From positions 11,307 through 75,306 of the forward strand of contig CAYTCV010000005.1 in the NCBI GenBank assembly GCA_964436465.1: DNA of 64,000 nt, in the 5' to 3' direction. Positions within the stretch are counted from its first letter, which is position 1. Every line of letters begins with the position of its first letter. This DNA is from RBG-13-66-14 sp964436465 (lineage in GTDB: Bacteria > RBG-13-66-14). The notes beneath the pieces were generated by a model. The model worked only from the letters and a program-made list of their open reading frames with translations, was not told the DNA's origin and ran no database searches. The position numbers and the translations under genes were made by a program. This document shows positions 15,206-22,733 of this stretch, piece by piece.

Positions 15206-16927
15206 TTGGACACGATTCGCACCGCCGGCGAGCTGGAAGAACGCAAAGAAACCCTCGAGCGCGAGCTGCCCCCGGGCGCCGTGGCGCTGACATTCCTCGG
15301 CGGAGTGGGCGAGTTCGGCAAGAACATGCTCCTGCTGGAGGACGAATCGGGCATCGTGGCCGTGGACTGCGGCCAGGCCTTCCCCGACGACACCCTCCTC
15401 GGTGTGGATTCGGTCATCCCTGAAACGAGCTACCTCGAGGCTCATGCCGACCGGCTGCTGGCCTACGTCTTCACCCACTGCCACGAGGACCACATCGGGG
15501 CGCTGCCCTACGTTTTGCCCAAGGCCCCGGCGCCGCTCTACGGCTCGCGGCTGACCCTGGGCTTCATCGACGGGAAGCTCCGCGAGTACCCCGAAACGCC
15601 CGACGTGGAGCGGGTGGACGTAAAGGCCGGGCGGAAGTTCACCATCGGCGGATTCGAGTTCGACCCCATCGCCGTGTCCCACTCCACCGCCGACAGCCTG
15701 TCGCTGGCCGTCACGACCCGCGCCGGCGTGATTCTCCACACCGGCGACTTCAAGCTCGACCCGACACCCGTCGGCCGTCTGAACGACCCTCTCCCCCGGA
15801 TGCGCTACTACGGCAAACGGGGCGTAAAGCTCATGCTGTCCGATTCCACCAACGCCGAGTACGCCGGGCGTTCCCAGTCGGAAACCGTGGCCCAGGAAGG
15901 GATTCTGGAAGCCTTCCGCGGGACGCGGGGCCGGATAATCCTCACCACCTTCGCCAGCCACATCCACCGCATCCAGGGGGTGGTGGACGCCTGCGAAGAG
16001 ACCGGCCGCAGCCTGGTCGTCTCCGGGCGCGCAGTGGAAAAGAACGTCCGAATAGCCCGGGAGCTCGGCTACCTGCGGATTTCCAACGGAATGCTGGTTT
16101 CTCCGAAGGATTTGGGCGACCTGCCGTCCGGCCGCCTCACCCTCCTGGTCTCCGGCAGCCAGGGGGAACCGCTTTCGGCCCTGGCGAGAATAGTCGCGGG
16201 GGAGCACAAGCATATCAAGCTCGAGGCCGACGACCTGGTCATCTTCTCCGCCCGGATGATTCCGGGCAACGAGGTGGCCATCGGCCGGCTCATAGACCGC
16301 ATCCTCCTCCACGGCGCCCGGGCGCTCTACACCGGAATCGCCGACGTCCACGTCTCCGGCCACGCCTACGCCGACGAGCTGGCCGAGGTCATTCGGGCCG
16401 CGCGGCCCGAGCATTTCATCCCCGTCCACGGCGAGTACCGCCAGCTTTACGCCCACAAGCGCCTGGCGGAAAGCCTGGGGCTCGACGAGCGGAAAATCCT
16501 CATCCCCCACGTGGGGGCGCGGCTGTTGATGGACGCCGAGGGCGTCTGGTGGGGGGAGCCGGTCCCCGCCGGGCGCATCCTGGTGGACGGCAAGGGCGTG
16601 GGCGACGTGGGGCCCATCGTACTGCGCGACCGCCGGACGATGGCCGACGACGGCATTCTGGTCATCATCGTCGCCGTCAGCCGGCAGACCGGGGAGGTCC
16701 TGCGCGAGGTGGAGCTGGTGACGCGGGGGCTGGTCTACATCGACGAGAACGAGGAGCTGTTGGCCGAGGTGGCGGCGCGGGTCCACGAGCTCATCGCGGA
16801 GGCCGAGCCGGAGGTGCGGGAGGACCGGGAGCTTTTCGCCGATTGGCTGCGGCGCAAGACGCGGCGGTTCATCCAAAAGAAGCTGGAACGCCGCCCGCTG
16901 GTCGTGCCGGTGATTTACGAGCTGTAG
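15206..16927 (+). CDS. rnj: Ribonuclease J
   Basis: 573 residues with a TTG start at 15206. It is a metallo-beta-lactamase/beta-CASP nuclease acting in RNA maturation and decay, with 5'-exonuclease and endonuclease activity. The metal site is HCHEDHIGALPY (residues 91-102), followed by VSHSTADSLSLAV and HTGDFKLDP. The beta-CASP part shows SDSTNAEY, TTFASHIHRIQ, SGSQGEP and HVSGHA. IPVHGEYRQLYAH closes the catalytic domain, and the C-terminal domain is complete (family length about 550-600). Two residues differ from the common THGHxDH form (HCHEDH). It ends an operon that began with lipoproteins, although its role is general. Confidence 0.94.
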   Translation: MDTIRTAGELEERKETLERELPPGAVALTFLGGVGEFGKNMLLLEDESGIVAVDCGQAFPDDTLLGVDSVIPETSYLEAHADRLLAYVFTHCHEDHIGALPYVLPKAPAPLYGSRLTLGFIDGKLREYPETPDVERVDVKAGRKFTIGGFEFDPIAVSHSTADSLSLAVTTRAGVILHTGDFKLDPTPVGRLNDPLPRMRYYGKRGVKLMLSDSTNAEYAGRSQSETVAQEGILEAFRGTRGRIILTTFASHIHRIQGVVDACEETGRSLVVSGRAVEKNVRIARELGYLRISNGMLVSPKDLGDLPSGRLTLLVSGSQGEPLSALARIVAGEHKHIKLEADDLVIFSARMIPGNEVAIGRLIDRILLHGARALYTGIADVHVSGHAYADELAEVIRAARPEHFIPVHGEYRQLYAHKRLAESLGLDERKILIPHVGARLLMDAEGVWWGEPVPAGRILVDGKGVGDVGPIVLRDRRTMADDGILVIIVAVSRQTGEVLREVELVTRGLVYIDENEELLAEVAARVHELIAEAEPEVREDRELFADWLRRKTRRFIQKKLERRPLVVPVIYEL

Positions 16928-16966
16928 TTCGTGCCGAACAGGGACGGCGGACCGGTTCGTGATTAA

Positions 16967-16993
16967 TGTAGGGGAGGGTCTTTAGACCCTCCC
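16967..16993. repeat. Dispersed palindrome, family A variant
   Basis: AATGTAGG precedes a 9-bp perfect stem GGGAGGGTC/GACCCTCCC with a TTTA loop. It has the same design and flank as the element at 5625-5653 but with compensating changes in both arms, which argues for selection on pairing. Confidence 0.75.
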
Positions 16994-16999
16994 GCGAGC

Positions 17000-17046
17000 C
17001 CCCCTCTCCCCGTGGGAGCGGCTCGCCTACGGGTTGGGGTGAGGGT
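17000..17046 (+). repeat. Dispersed repeat, family C
   Basis: A block reading CCCCTCTCCCCGTGGGAGCG and then GGTTGGGGTGAGG. It recurs diverged at 42221-42262 (GTGGGAGCGGC ... GTTAGGGTGAGG). Both copies sit next to a family A palindrome and a family B hairpin, so the three may travel together as a composite intergenic element. Confidence 0.6.
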
Positions 17047-17087
17047 ACGGGCAGGGCACGTAAAGCGGCGGGGAAAGGATTTGCTTC

Positions 17088-17109
17088 GCATAGCTCGCTT
17101 CGCTCGGTT
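17088..17109 (+). repeat. Family E element, short form (intergenic copy)
   Basis: A 22-bp sequence containing CATAGCTCGCTTCGCTCGG. An identical copy lies inside tsaB at 54604-54625. A longer form with an internal hairpin lies at the 3' ends of accA and hppA. Confidence 0.75.
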
Positions 17110-17162
17110 CCCCGCCCTACGACCGACGAACAACGTGGAAGTGGCGAGTCCTCTGTCACCCG

Positions 17163-17188
17163 CGGGTGGGTGTGGACACCCGCCCCTA
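17163..17188. repeat. Dispersed hairpin, family B
   Basis: Contains GGGTGT-GG-ACACCC and ends GTGGACACCCGCCCCTAC. The last 18 bases recur at 42336-42353 in another intergenic region. Confidence 0.65.
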
Positions 17189-17202
17189 CAGAGCATGATA
17201 AG

Positions 17203-17571
17203 CTATTCCAAAATCTCCTCGTCCGTGAGGCGCCAGGCGGGGTCCACGATGCACAAAAACACGAACGGCTCCGAGCCGTCGGTATTGTCCACCCACTGCA
17301 CCGTCCCCGGCGGAATCTCCACCGCGTCCCCCGGCTCGACCACCGCCGACTTCTCGTCTATGTGGACGACCGCGTGGCCCTCGACGACGAAGTACAGCTC
17401 GTGCGTCTTCAGGCGGTGGCGCTTGGATTTCGTGCCCGGTGGCAGAATCGCCTCGGCCAGGCTGTAACGCCCGGTAAAGCCCTCGTCGTTGACGGGATTG
17501 ACCAGCTCGCGCAGGTGGACCCCGTCTCCGGCGATGACCTTCTTCGAATTCATCAAGGACTTGATGCGCAT
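17203..17571 (-). CDS. Small cupin-domain protein
   Basis: 122 residues from ATG 17571 (MRIKSLMNSKK), which has GGAGG at the right distance. One conserved cupin barrel is visible: PPGTKSKRHRLKTHELYFVVEGHAVVHIDEKS, then VEPGDAVEIPPGTVQWVDN. The His/Glu metal ligands are in the RHRLKTHELYFVVEG block and at the later Gln/Trp position. It resembles mannose-6-phosphate-isomerase-like cupins of unknown substrate. It is transcribed divergently from the HEAT-repeat lipoprotein, and its promoter lies within the start of that gene. Confidence 0.85.
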   Translation of the reverse strand: MRIKSLMNSKKVIAGDGVHLRELVNPVNDEGFTGRYSLAEAILPPGTKSKRHRLKTHELYFVVEGHAVVHIDEKSAVVEPGDAVEIPPGTVQWVDNTDGSEPFVFLCIVDPAWRLTDEEILE

Positions 17572-17596
17572 GAATCCTCCAGACTGCGGCGAAAAG

Positions 17597-18673
17597 TTGA
17601 GGTTACCCGTCCCCCGGCGGGCTGTCAAGCTCCTGGCCGTCTGCCTGGCCGCCGTTCTTTTAAGCGGCTGCGCCGCGACGCCGGAGGAGCTTTACTCCGA
17701 CTACCTCTCCGACGACCCCGACGTCTCCGGCCGGGCGGAGCGGGACCTGCTCGGCCTGGGTACGGAGGCCGTGCCCGCGCTGATGGACGCCTTCGTCGCC
17801 GGCGAGAATCGGGAGAAAACGGGGCGTCTCCTGGCGCGGTTCGGTGAACCGGCCGTGGAGCCGCTGGCCGCCCTGTTAAATTCCGACGACCCGGCGCTCG
17901 CCGCCGACGCCGCCTGGGTGCTGGGCCGCACGGGAGAGGCCGCCGTGGAACCGTTGATTGAAGCACTCGAATCCGGAACGGGGAGCCCCGCCGACCTGGC
18001 CGCCGCCCTGGGCGAAATCGGCGGACCGGCCTGGGAGCCGATGCTGGACCTCTTCGATTCGACGGGTGACGAAAATTTAGAAAGCATCCTGGCCGCCGCC
18101 TTCTTCACCTCCGGCGACGCCCGACTGGCGGAGACGCTCCGACCGCGCGTCGGCGACCCCCGCTTCGGCGACGCCTTCCTCTCCACCGTCGTCGCCCACA
18201 CCCCGCCGGTGACGCTCGCCGGGACGGTGGACGCCGGGACCGCCTGGCGCATCCTCACCTTCGTGCCGCTGGAACCGCTGGTGGGGCCGGTGTCCGAGCT
18301 GGTCCCCGAGCTGACCCCGGACGTGCTCGACGAGCTGACGCGGACTGCGGCCAATCGGGATAAGCCTACCTTCGAGCGCGACCTGGTCCGGATGCACCTC
18401 GCAGGAGTCGCGGGGGAATGGAACGAGAGCGCGTCTTACGGCTCCGGCCCCTTCGAGACGCTGGTCGTCTCCTACGACGCCGAGCGGGGGAATCCGCCGA
18501 GCGCCGACCTCCTCCGCGTGGCGCTCCTGCACCATGGCGGGCTGTACCTGAAATACCTCATCGACGGCGCCGAGGCCCTGGCGGACTCGGATTTCGCTCA
18601 GGCGCAGCGCCTGAGCGCCATCGCCGGCGAGGTCACCCGGGTCATCGAGGAACTGACGGGCAGGTCCGACTGA
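17597..18673 (+). CDS. HEAT-repeat lipoprotein
   Basis: About 358 residues from TTG 17597, which gives MRLPVPRRAVKLLAVCLAAVLLSGC, an ideal lipobox. An ATG at 17564 in frame would overlap the cupin gene. Residues about 45-150 contain HEAT/PBS-like helical repeats (AVPALMDAFVAGENREKTGRLLARFG, AVEPLAALLNSDDPALAADAAWVLG, AVEPLIEALESG). The C-terminal half is helical without a recognised domain. It is probably a periplasmic scaffold or binding lipoprotein. Start choice is the main doubt. Confidence 0.78.
   Translation: MRLPVPRRAVKLLAVCLAAVLLSGCAATPEELYSDYLSDDPDVSGRAERDLLGLGTEAVPALMDAFVAGENREKTGRLLARFGEPAVEPLAALLNSDDPALAADAAWVLGRTGEAAVEPLIEALESGTGSPADLAAALGEIGGPAWEPMLDLFDSTGDENLESILAAAFFTSGDARLAETLRPRVGDPRFGDAFLSTVVAHTPPVTLAGTVDAGTAWRILTFVPLEPLVGPVSELVPELTPDVLDELTRTAANRDKPTFERDLVRMHLAGVAGEWNESASYGSGPFETLVVSYDAERGNPPSADLLRVALLHHGGLYLKYLIDGAEALADSDFAQAQRLSAIAGEVTRVIEELTGRSD
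17600..17628 (-). promoter_or_regulatory. Sigma-70-type promoter for the cupin gene
   Basis: On the minus strand TTGACA, a 17-base spacer, then TAACCT, 28 bases before the cupin ATG. It overlaps the first codons of the divergent HEAT lipoprotein, so the two genes may interfere with each other. Confidence 0.7.
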
Positions 18674-18757
18674 AACCAGCGTGCGGCTCCTCACCGCCTC
18701 GCCTTCTAAACCACCTCTGTGCTAGAATCCCCCCGAACCCGCAAGAAAGGCGCTCCG

Positions 18758-19276
18758 ATGAGCCAGGAACTGCTCACCTACATCCGGGTCATCGAGGATT
18801 TCCCGAAGCCCGGCATCAGCTTCAAGGACATCACCACCCTCATCGGCCACCCCGAGGGTTTCAAGAAAACGCTGGACGAGCTGGAGGCGTTGCACAAGGC
18901 CGACCCGCCCGATGCGGTCGCGGGAATCGAGAGCCGGGGCTTCATCTTCGGCGCCGCGCTGGCGGACCGCTTCGGCTGCGGGCTGGCGCTCATCCGCAAG
19001 GAGGGCAAGCTCCCCGCCGCCACCTATTCCGCCAGCTACGAGCTGGAGTACGGCACCGCCACCATCGAGGTGCATAAAGACGCCTTCGAGCCGGGCCAGA
19101 GGGTGCTCTTGGTGGACGACCTCCTGGCCACGGGCGGCACGGCGCGGGCCGCGGCGGGGCTCATCGAGAAGGCCGGCGCCCGGGTCCTGGCCATCGACTT
19201 CGTCATCGAGCTGGATTTTCTGAAGGGGCGGGAGAAGCTGGAGGGGTATACGGTCAACACACTGATTCACGCATAG
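18758..19276 (+). CDS. apt: Adenine phosphoribosyltransferase
   Basis: 172 residues from ATG 18758, with AAAGG upstream. It salvages adenine to AMP using PRPP. The PRPP-binding motif is VLLVDDLLATGGTARAA (about residues 117-133). The N-terminal blocks IEDFPKPGISFKDITTL and GIESRGFIFGAALA and the RKEGKLPA loop are all typical. Length fits the family (about 170-180). A TAGAAT box lies at 18723-18728 without a clear -35. Confidence 0.95.
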   Translation: MSQELLTYIRVIEDFPKPGISFKDITTLIGHPEGFKKTLDELEALHKADPPDAVAGIESRGFIFGAALADRFGCGLALIRKEGKLPAATYSASYELEYGTATIEVHKDAFEPGQRVLLVDDLLATGGTARAAAGLIEKAGARVLAIDFVIELDFLKGREKLEGYTVNTLIHA

Positions 19277-19348
19277 CCTCCCGCGATGGGGTCAGGTGCC
19301 GATTGGCGACCGCGGTGCAGATTTTATAAATTTCTACAATTTCCCAAC

Positions 19349-19475
19349 GCGACACTGCCCCCCTGGAAGGGGGGATGGGGGCCAAGCTAGGGAATTTGAA
19401 ATAGCTCCGCACGCGGCGCTGAATCAACGAATTTGTAAAGGACACATCGCGACTGTGCCCCCCCAAGATGGGGGG
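19349..19475 (+). repeat. G-tract tandem element upstream of tRNA-Arg, left side of gap
   Basis: A first C6-TGGA-G6 hairpin with a following G-run (19355-19381), then GGAATTTGAAATAGCTCCGC and ACGCGGCG, then the start of a second C7-AAGAT-G6 hairpin cut by the gap. The same order (hairpin, GGAATTxGAAATA block, CGCACGCGGCG, second hairpin) occurs before tRNA-Val at 61115-61262. No gene is present in this stretch. Confidence 0.65.
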
Positions 19476-19575
19476 NNNNNNNNNNNNNNNNNNNNNNNNN
19501 NNNNNNNNNNNNNNNNNNNNNNNNNNNNNNNNNNNNNNNNNNNNNNNNNNNNNNNNNNNNNNNNNNNNNNNNNNN
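19476..19575. other. Assembly gap (100 N)
   Basis: One hundred N of conventional length. The 55 bases on the left (19421-19475) are repeated exactly on the right (19576-19630), which looks like a k-mer overlap between two contig ends. The true distance may be zero or negative. Confidence 0.95.
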
Positions 19576-19644
19576 GAATCAACGAATTTGTAAAGGACAC
19601 ATCGCGACTGTGCCCCCCCAAGATGGGGGGGATGGGGGGGTTGA
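19576..19644 (+). repeat. G-tract element abutting tRNA-Arg
   Basis: Contains the C7-AAGAT-G hairpin, a second G-run and the ending GGTTGA that runs straight into the first GGG of the tRNA. The matching element before tRNA-Val ends in the same way. Confidence 0.65.
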
Positions 19645-19719
19645 GGGCCTGTAGCTCAGTGGATAGAGCAGCGGTTTCCTAAACCGCGTGCCGGAGGTTC
19701 GATTCCTCTCAGGCCCACC
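19645..19719 (+). tRNA. tRNA-Arg (CCT)
   Basis: Complete cloverleaf of 75 bases with encoded CCA. Acceptor stem GGGCCTG/CAGGCCC, D arm GCTC...GAGC, anticodon stem GCGGT/ACCGC with loop TTCCTAA, hence anticodon CCT (Arg, AGG codons), and T arm with GGTTCGATTCC. The discriminator base is A. A short hairpin TCGGGTAGTACCCGA follows, without a T-run. Confidence 0.95.
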
Positions 19720-19826
19720 ATCGGGTAGTACCCGAGGCCGGTTCCGCGGGTCAGATTTGATACTTTCGATGTTTCGCCGCCGCGAGCGATGCTTTATAAA
19801 GTGACGAGGCCCACCACCAGCATGAT

Positions 19827-19890
19827 GCTGGACACTGTACCGCGGGGAACCGTTTACCGCAATTCGTGGGGCTACCTCCGCGAGCGACGC
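19827..19890 (+). repeat. 64-bp direct repeat, copy 1
   Basis: An exact 64-base sequence starting GCTGGACACTGTACCGCGGG and ending GCGAGCGACGC, repeated at 19923-19986 with a 96-base period. A partial relative (CCGCGAGCGATGC) lies near 19777-19789. The whole 19720-20073 interval has no convincing gene. Confidence 0.85.
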
Positions 19891-19922
19891 CCGATTAAGT
19901 AATAGAGTCTTAACAGCTTGAA

Positions 19923-19986
19923 GCTGGACACTGTACCGCGGGGAACCGTTTACCGCAATTCGTGGGGCTACCTCCGCGAGCGACGC
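19923..19986 (+). repeat. 64-bp direct repeat, copy 2
   Basis: Identical to 19827-19890. Only two full copies exist, so this is not a CRISPR array. It is preceded by a short AT-richer spacer of 32 bases. Confidence 0.85.
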
Positions 19987-20023
19987 TCCGCGAAACCGAC
20001 TCCGCCCGCCGAACGTACCATAC

Positions 20024-20052
20024 TTGCCCCCCGACGGGCTTTGGTCTATATT
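20024..20052 (+). promoter_or_regulatory. Sigma-70-type promoter
   Basis: TTGCCC (20024-20029), a 17-base spacer, TATATT (20047-20052). It lies 21 bases before the GTG of the secreted protein gene at 20074, which has GAGG just upstream. Confidence 0.7.
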
Positions 20053-20073
20053 AACCGATGAGGTATCCACACC

Positions 20074-20835
20074 GTGATTGAAAGAACGGCACTTCTCGTA
20101 ATTTTCCTCTGCGCCGCGGCGCCGGCCGCCCAGGTGCTCGTCGCCGACTACGACGGCGGACTGGAGTTCACCGACCCCGACGGCGGCGGCACCGTGGGCT
20201 CCGAGTACGCGGTTACGGAGGCCCTCGACGCCAACGGCCGGGACTACGACCTGGTCACCGACATCCCCGACGACCTCGCCGGGTACGACATCGTCTTCGT
20301 CCTCCTGGGAACCTTTCCCGTCTCCCAATCCCTGGACTATGCCGACCAGCAGGTTTTGCTGGATTTCGGCCGGTGGCGGGGGCTGTACGTGGAGGGCGGC
20401 GACGTGGGCTACGACTACTCCCCGGCGCCGCTGTGGGACCTCTTCGGCGCCAGGTACCTCTACGACGGCGCGCCCACCGAGGACGGCAACGTCCAGACGG
20501 TGAAGGGCGTCCCCGGCACGCTCACCTCCGGCCTGGATTTCGACTGTCCCGGATATCAGGTCGAGCCGACCGACAATTACCTGGACGAAATAACCAACGA
20601 CGGCGGCACGGTGGTTTTCACCAGCACCCCCATGGGTCATGTCTCGAATGCCAGGACGGTGGCCTACGAGGGCGACGGCCACCACCGGGCCGTGGTCTCC
20701 ACGTTCCTCTTCGGCGCCCTGGCCGACGGCTCCTCAACCAAGGAGGAGCTGATGGGGCGGCTCCTGGCTTTCCTCGGCGAGACGATGCCCGTCGCGGAGA
20801 TGAGCTGGGGCGAGATTAAAGCCGATTACCGTTAG
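20074..20835 (+). CDS. Secreted protein with C-terminal SWGEIKA tail
   Basis: 253 residues from GTG 20074, with a signal peptide ending near APAAQ. The mature part begins VLVADYDGGLEF and looks alpha/beta, with a glutamine-amidotransferase-like (class I GAT-like or DUF4350-like) pattern: DYDLVTDIPDDLAGYDIVFVLLG and LYVEGGDVGYDY, which has no catalytic Cys at the nucleophile elbow. The last residues PVAEMSWGEIKADYR match the tails of the gene 14 bases downstream and of the selenoprotein candidate. It is probably exported. The tail may be a sorting or anchoring signal. Confidence 0.78.
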   Translation: MIERTALLVIFLCAAAPAAQVLVADYDGGLEFTDPDGGGTVGSEYAVTEALDANGRDYDLVTDIPDDLAGYDIVFVLLGTFPVSQSLDYADQQVLLDFGRWRGLYVEGGDVGYDYSPAPLWDLFGARYLYDGAPTEDGNVQTVKGVPGTLTSGLDFDCPGYQVEPTDNYLDEITNDGGTVVFTSTPMGHVSNARTVAYEGDGHHRAVVSTFLFGALADGSSTKEELMGRLLAFLGETMPVAEMSWGEIKADYR

Positions 20836-20849
20836 TTTCAGGGGGCAGG

Positions 20850-21767
20850 ATGCGTAAATCGGCGATGTTATTTCTGGCGCTGGCGACGGCGGCTTCGGCG
20901 CTATCGCCCGCCCAATCCGCGACCGCCCGCACCGGCCCGGCGCCGCCCGTGTCGGGCGTGCTCCTGGTGAGCGACCAGGAGGACGGCGTCCCGGACCCGC
21001 TCTACTTCGACGACTACTACACGGACGCCATCGACGACATCTTCGGGCACCCATACTACTACAACATCCTGTACCACACGCGGGAAGTCCGGGCCGAAGA
21101 CCTTGCGGGTCACGGCGCCGTCGTCTGGTACACCGGCATCTCGGGGGGCACATCTTCCGCCGACGGGCCGGCGGGGCATATCACCCTCACCGAGGACGAG
21201 GAGGACGCCGTCATCCAGTACCTGGAGACGACGCCGGAGGGCGAGTGCCGCGGTGTCTGGCTCTCGGGGATGTACATCGCCTGGAACTGCGTCGCGGAGG
21301 TCCTGACCGAGGGCCAGCTCTACTCCGAGCTCTTCAGCAACTACATCGGCCTCTCCTACCCGACGAGCAACTTCCGGAATCCCATCCATGTGGACAGCTC
21401 CTGGATCGGGGGCTCCGGTTCTTCTTCGCCGCCGTTGAACGGCGCCGTATACTCCATCTGGTGGGCCGTCGGCGATTACAACTACCCCGACATGCTGGAC
21501 ACCTCCGGCTCCGCCCTGTCCGCCCTGACCTGGCAGGACTCGGGCGGCGCGACGCACCACTCCAGCGTCATCGCCAACCAGGGCACGAGCCCCTACGGCG
21601 GCACGTGGTACATCGTCCTCTCCGCCCTGCCCCTGGAGAGCATCGGCACCGAATCCTCCGGCGAGGAGCGCAGCTATATAATGTCGGACGTCCTCTCCTG
21701 GTTCCAGGTCACCGTGGGCGTCGCGGAATCGAGCTGGGGCCAAATCAAGGCCTCCTTCAACGACTGA
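20850..21767 (+). CDS. Secreted protein with C-terminal SWGQIKA tail
   Basis: 305 residues with a signal peptide (MRKSAMLFLALATAASALSP). The mature part begins VSGVLLVSDQEDGVPDP and is rich in Tyr, Asp, Gly and Ser, with an alpha/beta opening (AEDLAGHGAVVWYTGISGG) similar in style to its upstream neighbour. The C-terminus is GVAESSWGQIKASFND. The two genes are 14 bases apart and probably co-transcribed from the promoter at 20024. No enzyme family is recognised. Confidence 0.76.
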   Translation: MRKSAMLFLALATAASALSPAQSATARTGPAPPVSGVLLVSDQEDGVPDPLYFDDYYTDAIDDIFGHPYYYNILYHTREVRAEDLAGHGAVVWYTGISGGTSSADGPAGHITLTEDEEDAVIQYLETTPEGECRGVWLSGMYIAWNCVAEVLTEGQLYSELFSNYIGLSYPTSNFRNPIHVDSSWIGGSGSSSPPLNGAVYSIWWAVGDYNYPDMLDTSGSALSALTWQDSGGATHHSSVIANQGTSPYGGTWYIVLSALPLESIGTESSGEERSYIMSDVLSWFQVTVGVAESSWGQIKASFND

Positions 21768-21793
21768 CGGCCCGCCCCATTCCCGCTAATAAA

Positions 21794-21815
21794 AAAAGCC
21801 CCCGCCGGGGCTTTT
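21794..21815 (+). terminator. Symmetrical bidirectional terminator
   Basis: AAAAGCCCC, a CGCC loop, GGGGCTTTT. The A- and T-runs flank the stem on both sides, so it can stop both the secreted-protein operon (plus) and the membrane cluster (minus), which converge here. Confidence 0.9.
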
Positions 21816-21836
21816 CTTCACGACTCGGACCGACGG

Positions 21837-22730
21837 TCAGCTTGCCTTCCGCTTCCGGCTCCGGGAGACGAAGTAGGCGAGGTTGCCCAGCAGGATGAGC
21901 ACCACGATGACCACGTGGACCACCATCTGGGCGACCATTCCGCGCGTGGCGGAGGCGGGCCGGGTCAACATCTTCTCGTACTCCGCCGCTCCTTTCAAGC
22001 CGCCGAGCATTCCCACGATTTGCCGCGTCTGCAGATAGGCGTAGTAACTGGGCGCGTAAACCGCCGTGCAGCCGACCAGCACCGGGATGCCGTAGGGCAC
22101 GCCCGCGTAGGAAATCCACATCTCCGGCATCGCCGTCCCGGAGACCGCCGAGACCAACCCCATGTCGGAGAAGGAGTGCACGCCGGCCATCATCGGGTAG
22201 TCGTCCAGGGGGGTGCCGTAGTAGTCGCTGGGGTAGGCCTTGCGGATTTCCTCGCCGAGCTGGAGGATGACGGCGTCGGCGCCGGCGCGGAAGCCGAGGA
22301 AGAGCCAGTCCTCGCCCATCTTGATTCGGCGTTCCTCGCCCTTGGCCGCCAGCTCGGCGTTGAGCTCATCCTGGGCCTCGAGCATTATACGCTCACCGAT
22401 GGACGGCCCATCTATCAGGAGCGTCATGGCGATGACATGGATGCCCCGGGTGAGGGCGTGGCGGACCGTGGCGGCCAGGATGGGCTCCAGCTCCGGCAGC
22501 GTGCTCGGGCCCAGGTCCATGGAGATAAGGATGGTCGAACCGGGTGGCAGGCGGTCAATGGCGTTGTAGTAGCGGGCCACCGGCGAGGTGATGGAGACGT
22601 CGATACTGAAGGGGCCTACCAAAGAGACGACCACGCCGATGGCGATGACGAGGAATATCCAGCGGCGGTCGAGCCCCAGGAGGAAATCCATGGCCCGGCC
22701 AAAAAAGTCTGCGATTTTTCGAAAGGCCAC
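21837..22730 (-). CDS. GGLKG-family membrane protein, paralogue 1
   Basis: 297 residues, last gene of the minus-strand cluster. Layout: short cytosolic N-terminus, LDRRWIFL then one transmembrane helix (about 24-43), an alpha/beta domain (about 50-255), then a second helix (about 268-287) and a basic tail RSRKRK. Family motifs: MDLGPSTLPELEPIL, HSFSDMG, YGIPVLVGCTAVYAPSYYAYLQT and MLGGLKGAAEYE right before the last helix. The family is unknown to me. Three sister genes lie upstream in the same transcription unit. It starts three bases after the stop of its upstream neighbour. Confidence 0.85.
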   Translation of the reverse strand: MAFRKIADFFGRAMDFLLGLDRRWIFLVIAIGVVVSLVGPFSIDVSITSPVARYYNAIDRLPPGSTILISMDLGPSTLPELEPILAATVRHALTRGIHVIAMTLLIDGPSIGERIMLEAQDELNAELAAKGEERRIKMGEDWLFLGFRAGADAVILQLGEEIRKAYPSDYYGTPLDDYPMMAGVHSFSDMGLVSAVSGTAMPEMWISYAGVPYGIPVLVGCTAVYAPSYYAYLQTRQIVGMLGGLKGAAEYEKMLTRPASATRGMVAQMVVHVVIVVLILLGNLAYFVSRSRKRKAS

Positions 22731-22733
22731 GAC

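Noticed and set aside
15092..16876. A 594-codon minus-strand open frame opposite RNase J
   Set aside because: RNase J on the plus strand has all catalytic motifs. The antisense frame exists because of third-position GC bias.
19827..19986. CRISPR array
   Set aside because: Only two copies of a 64-base unit, no spacer series, no cas genes.
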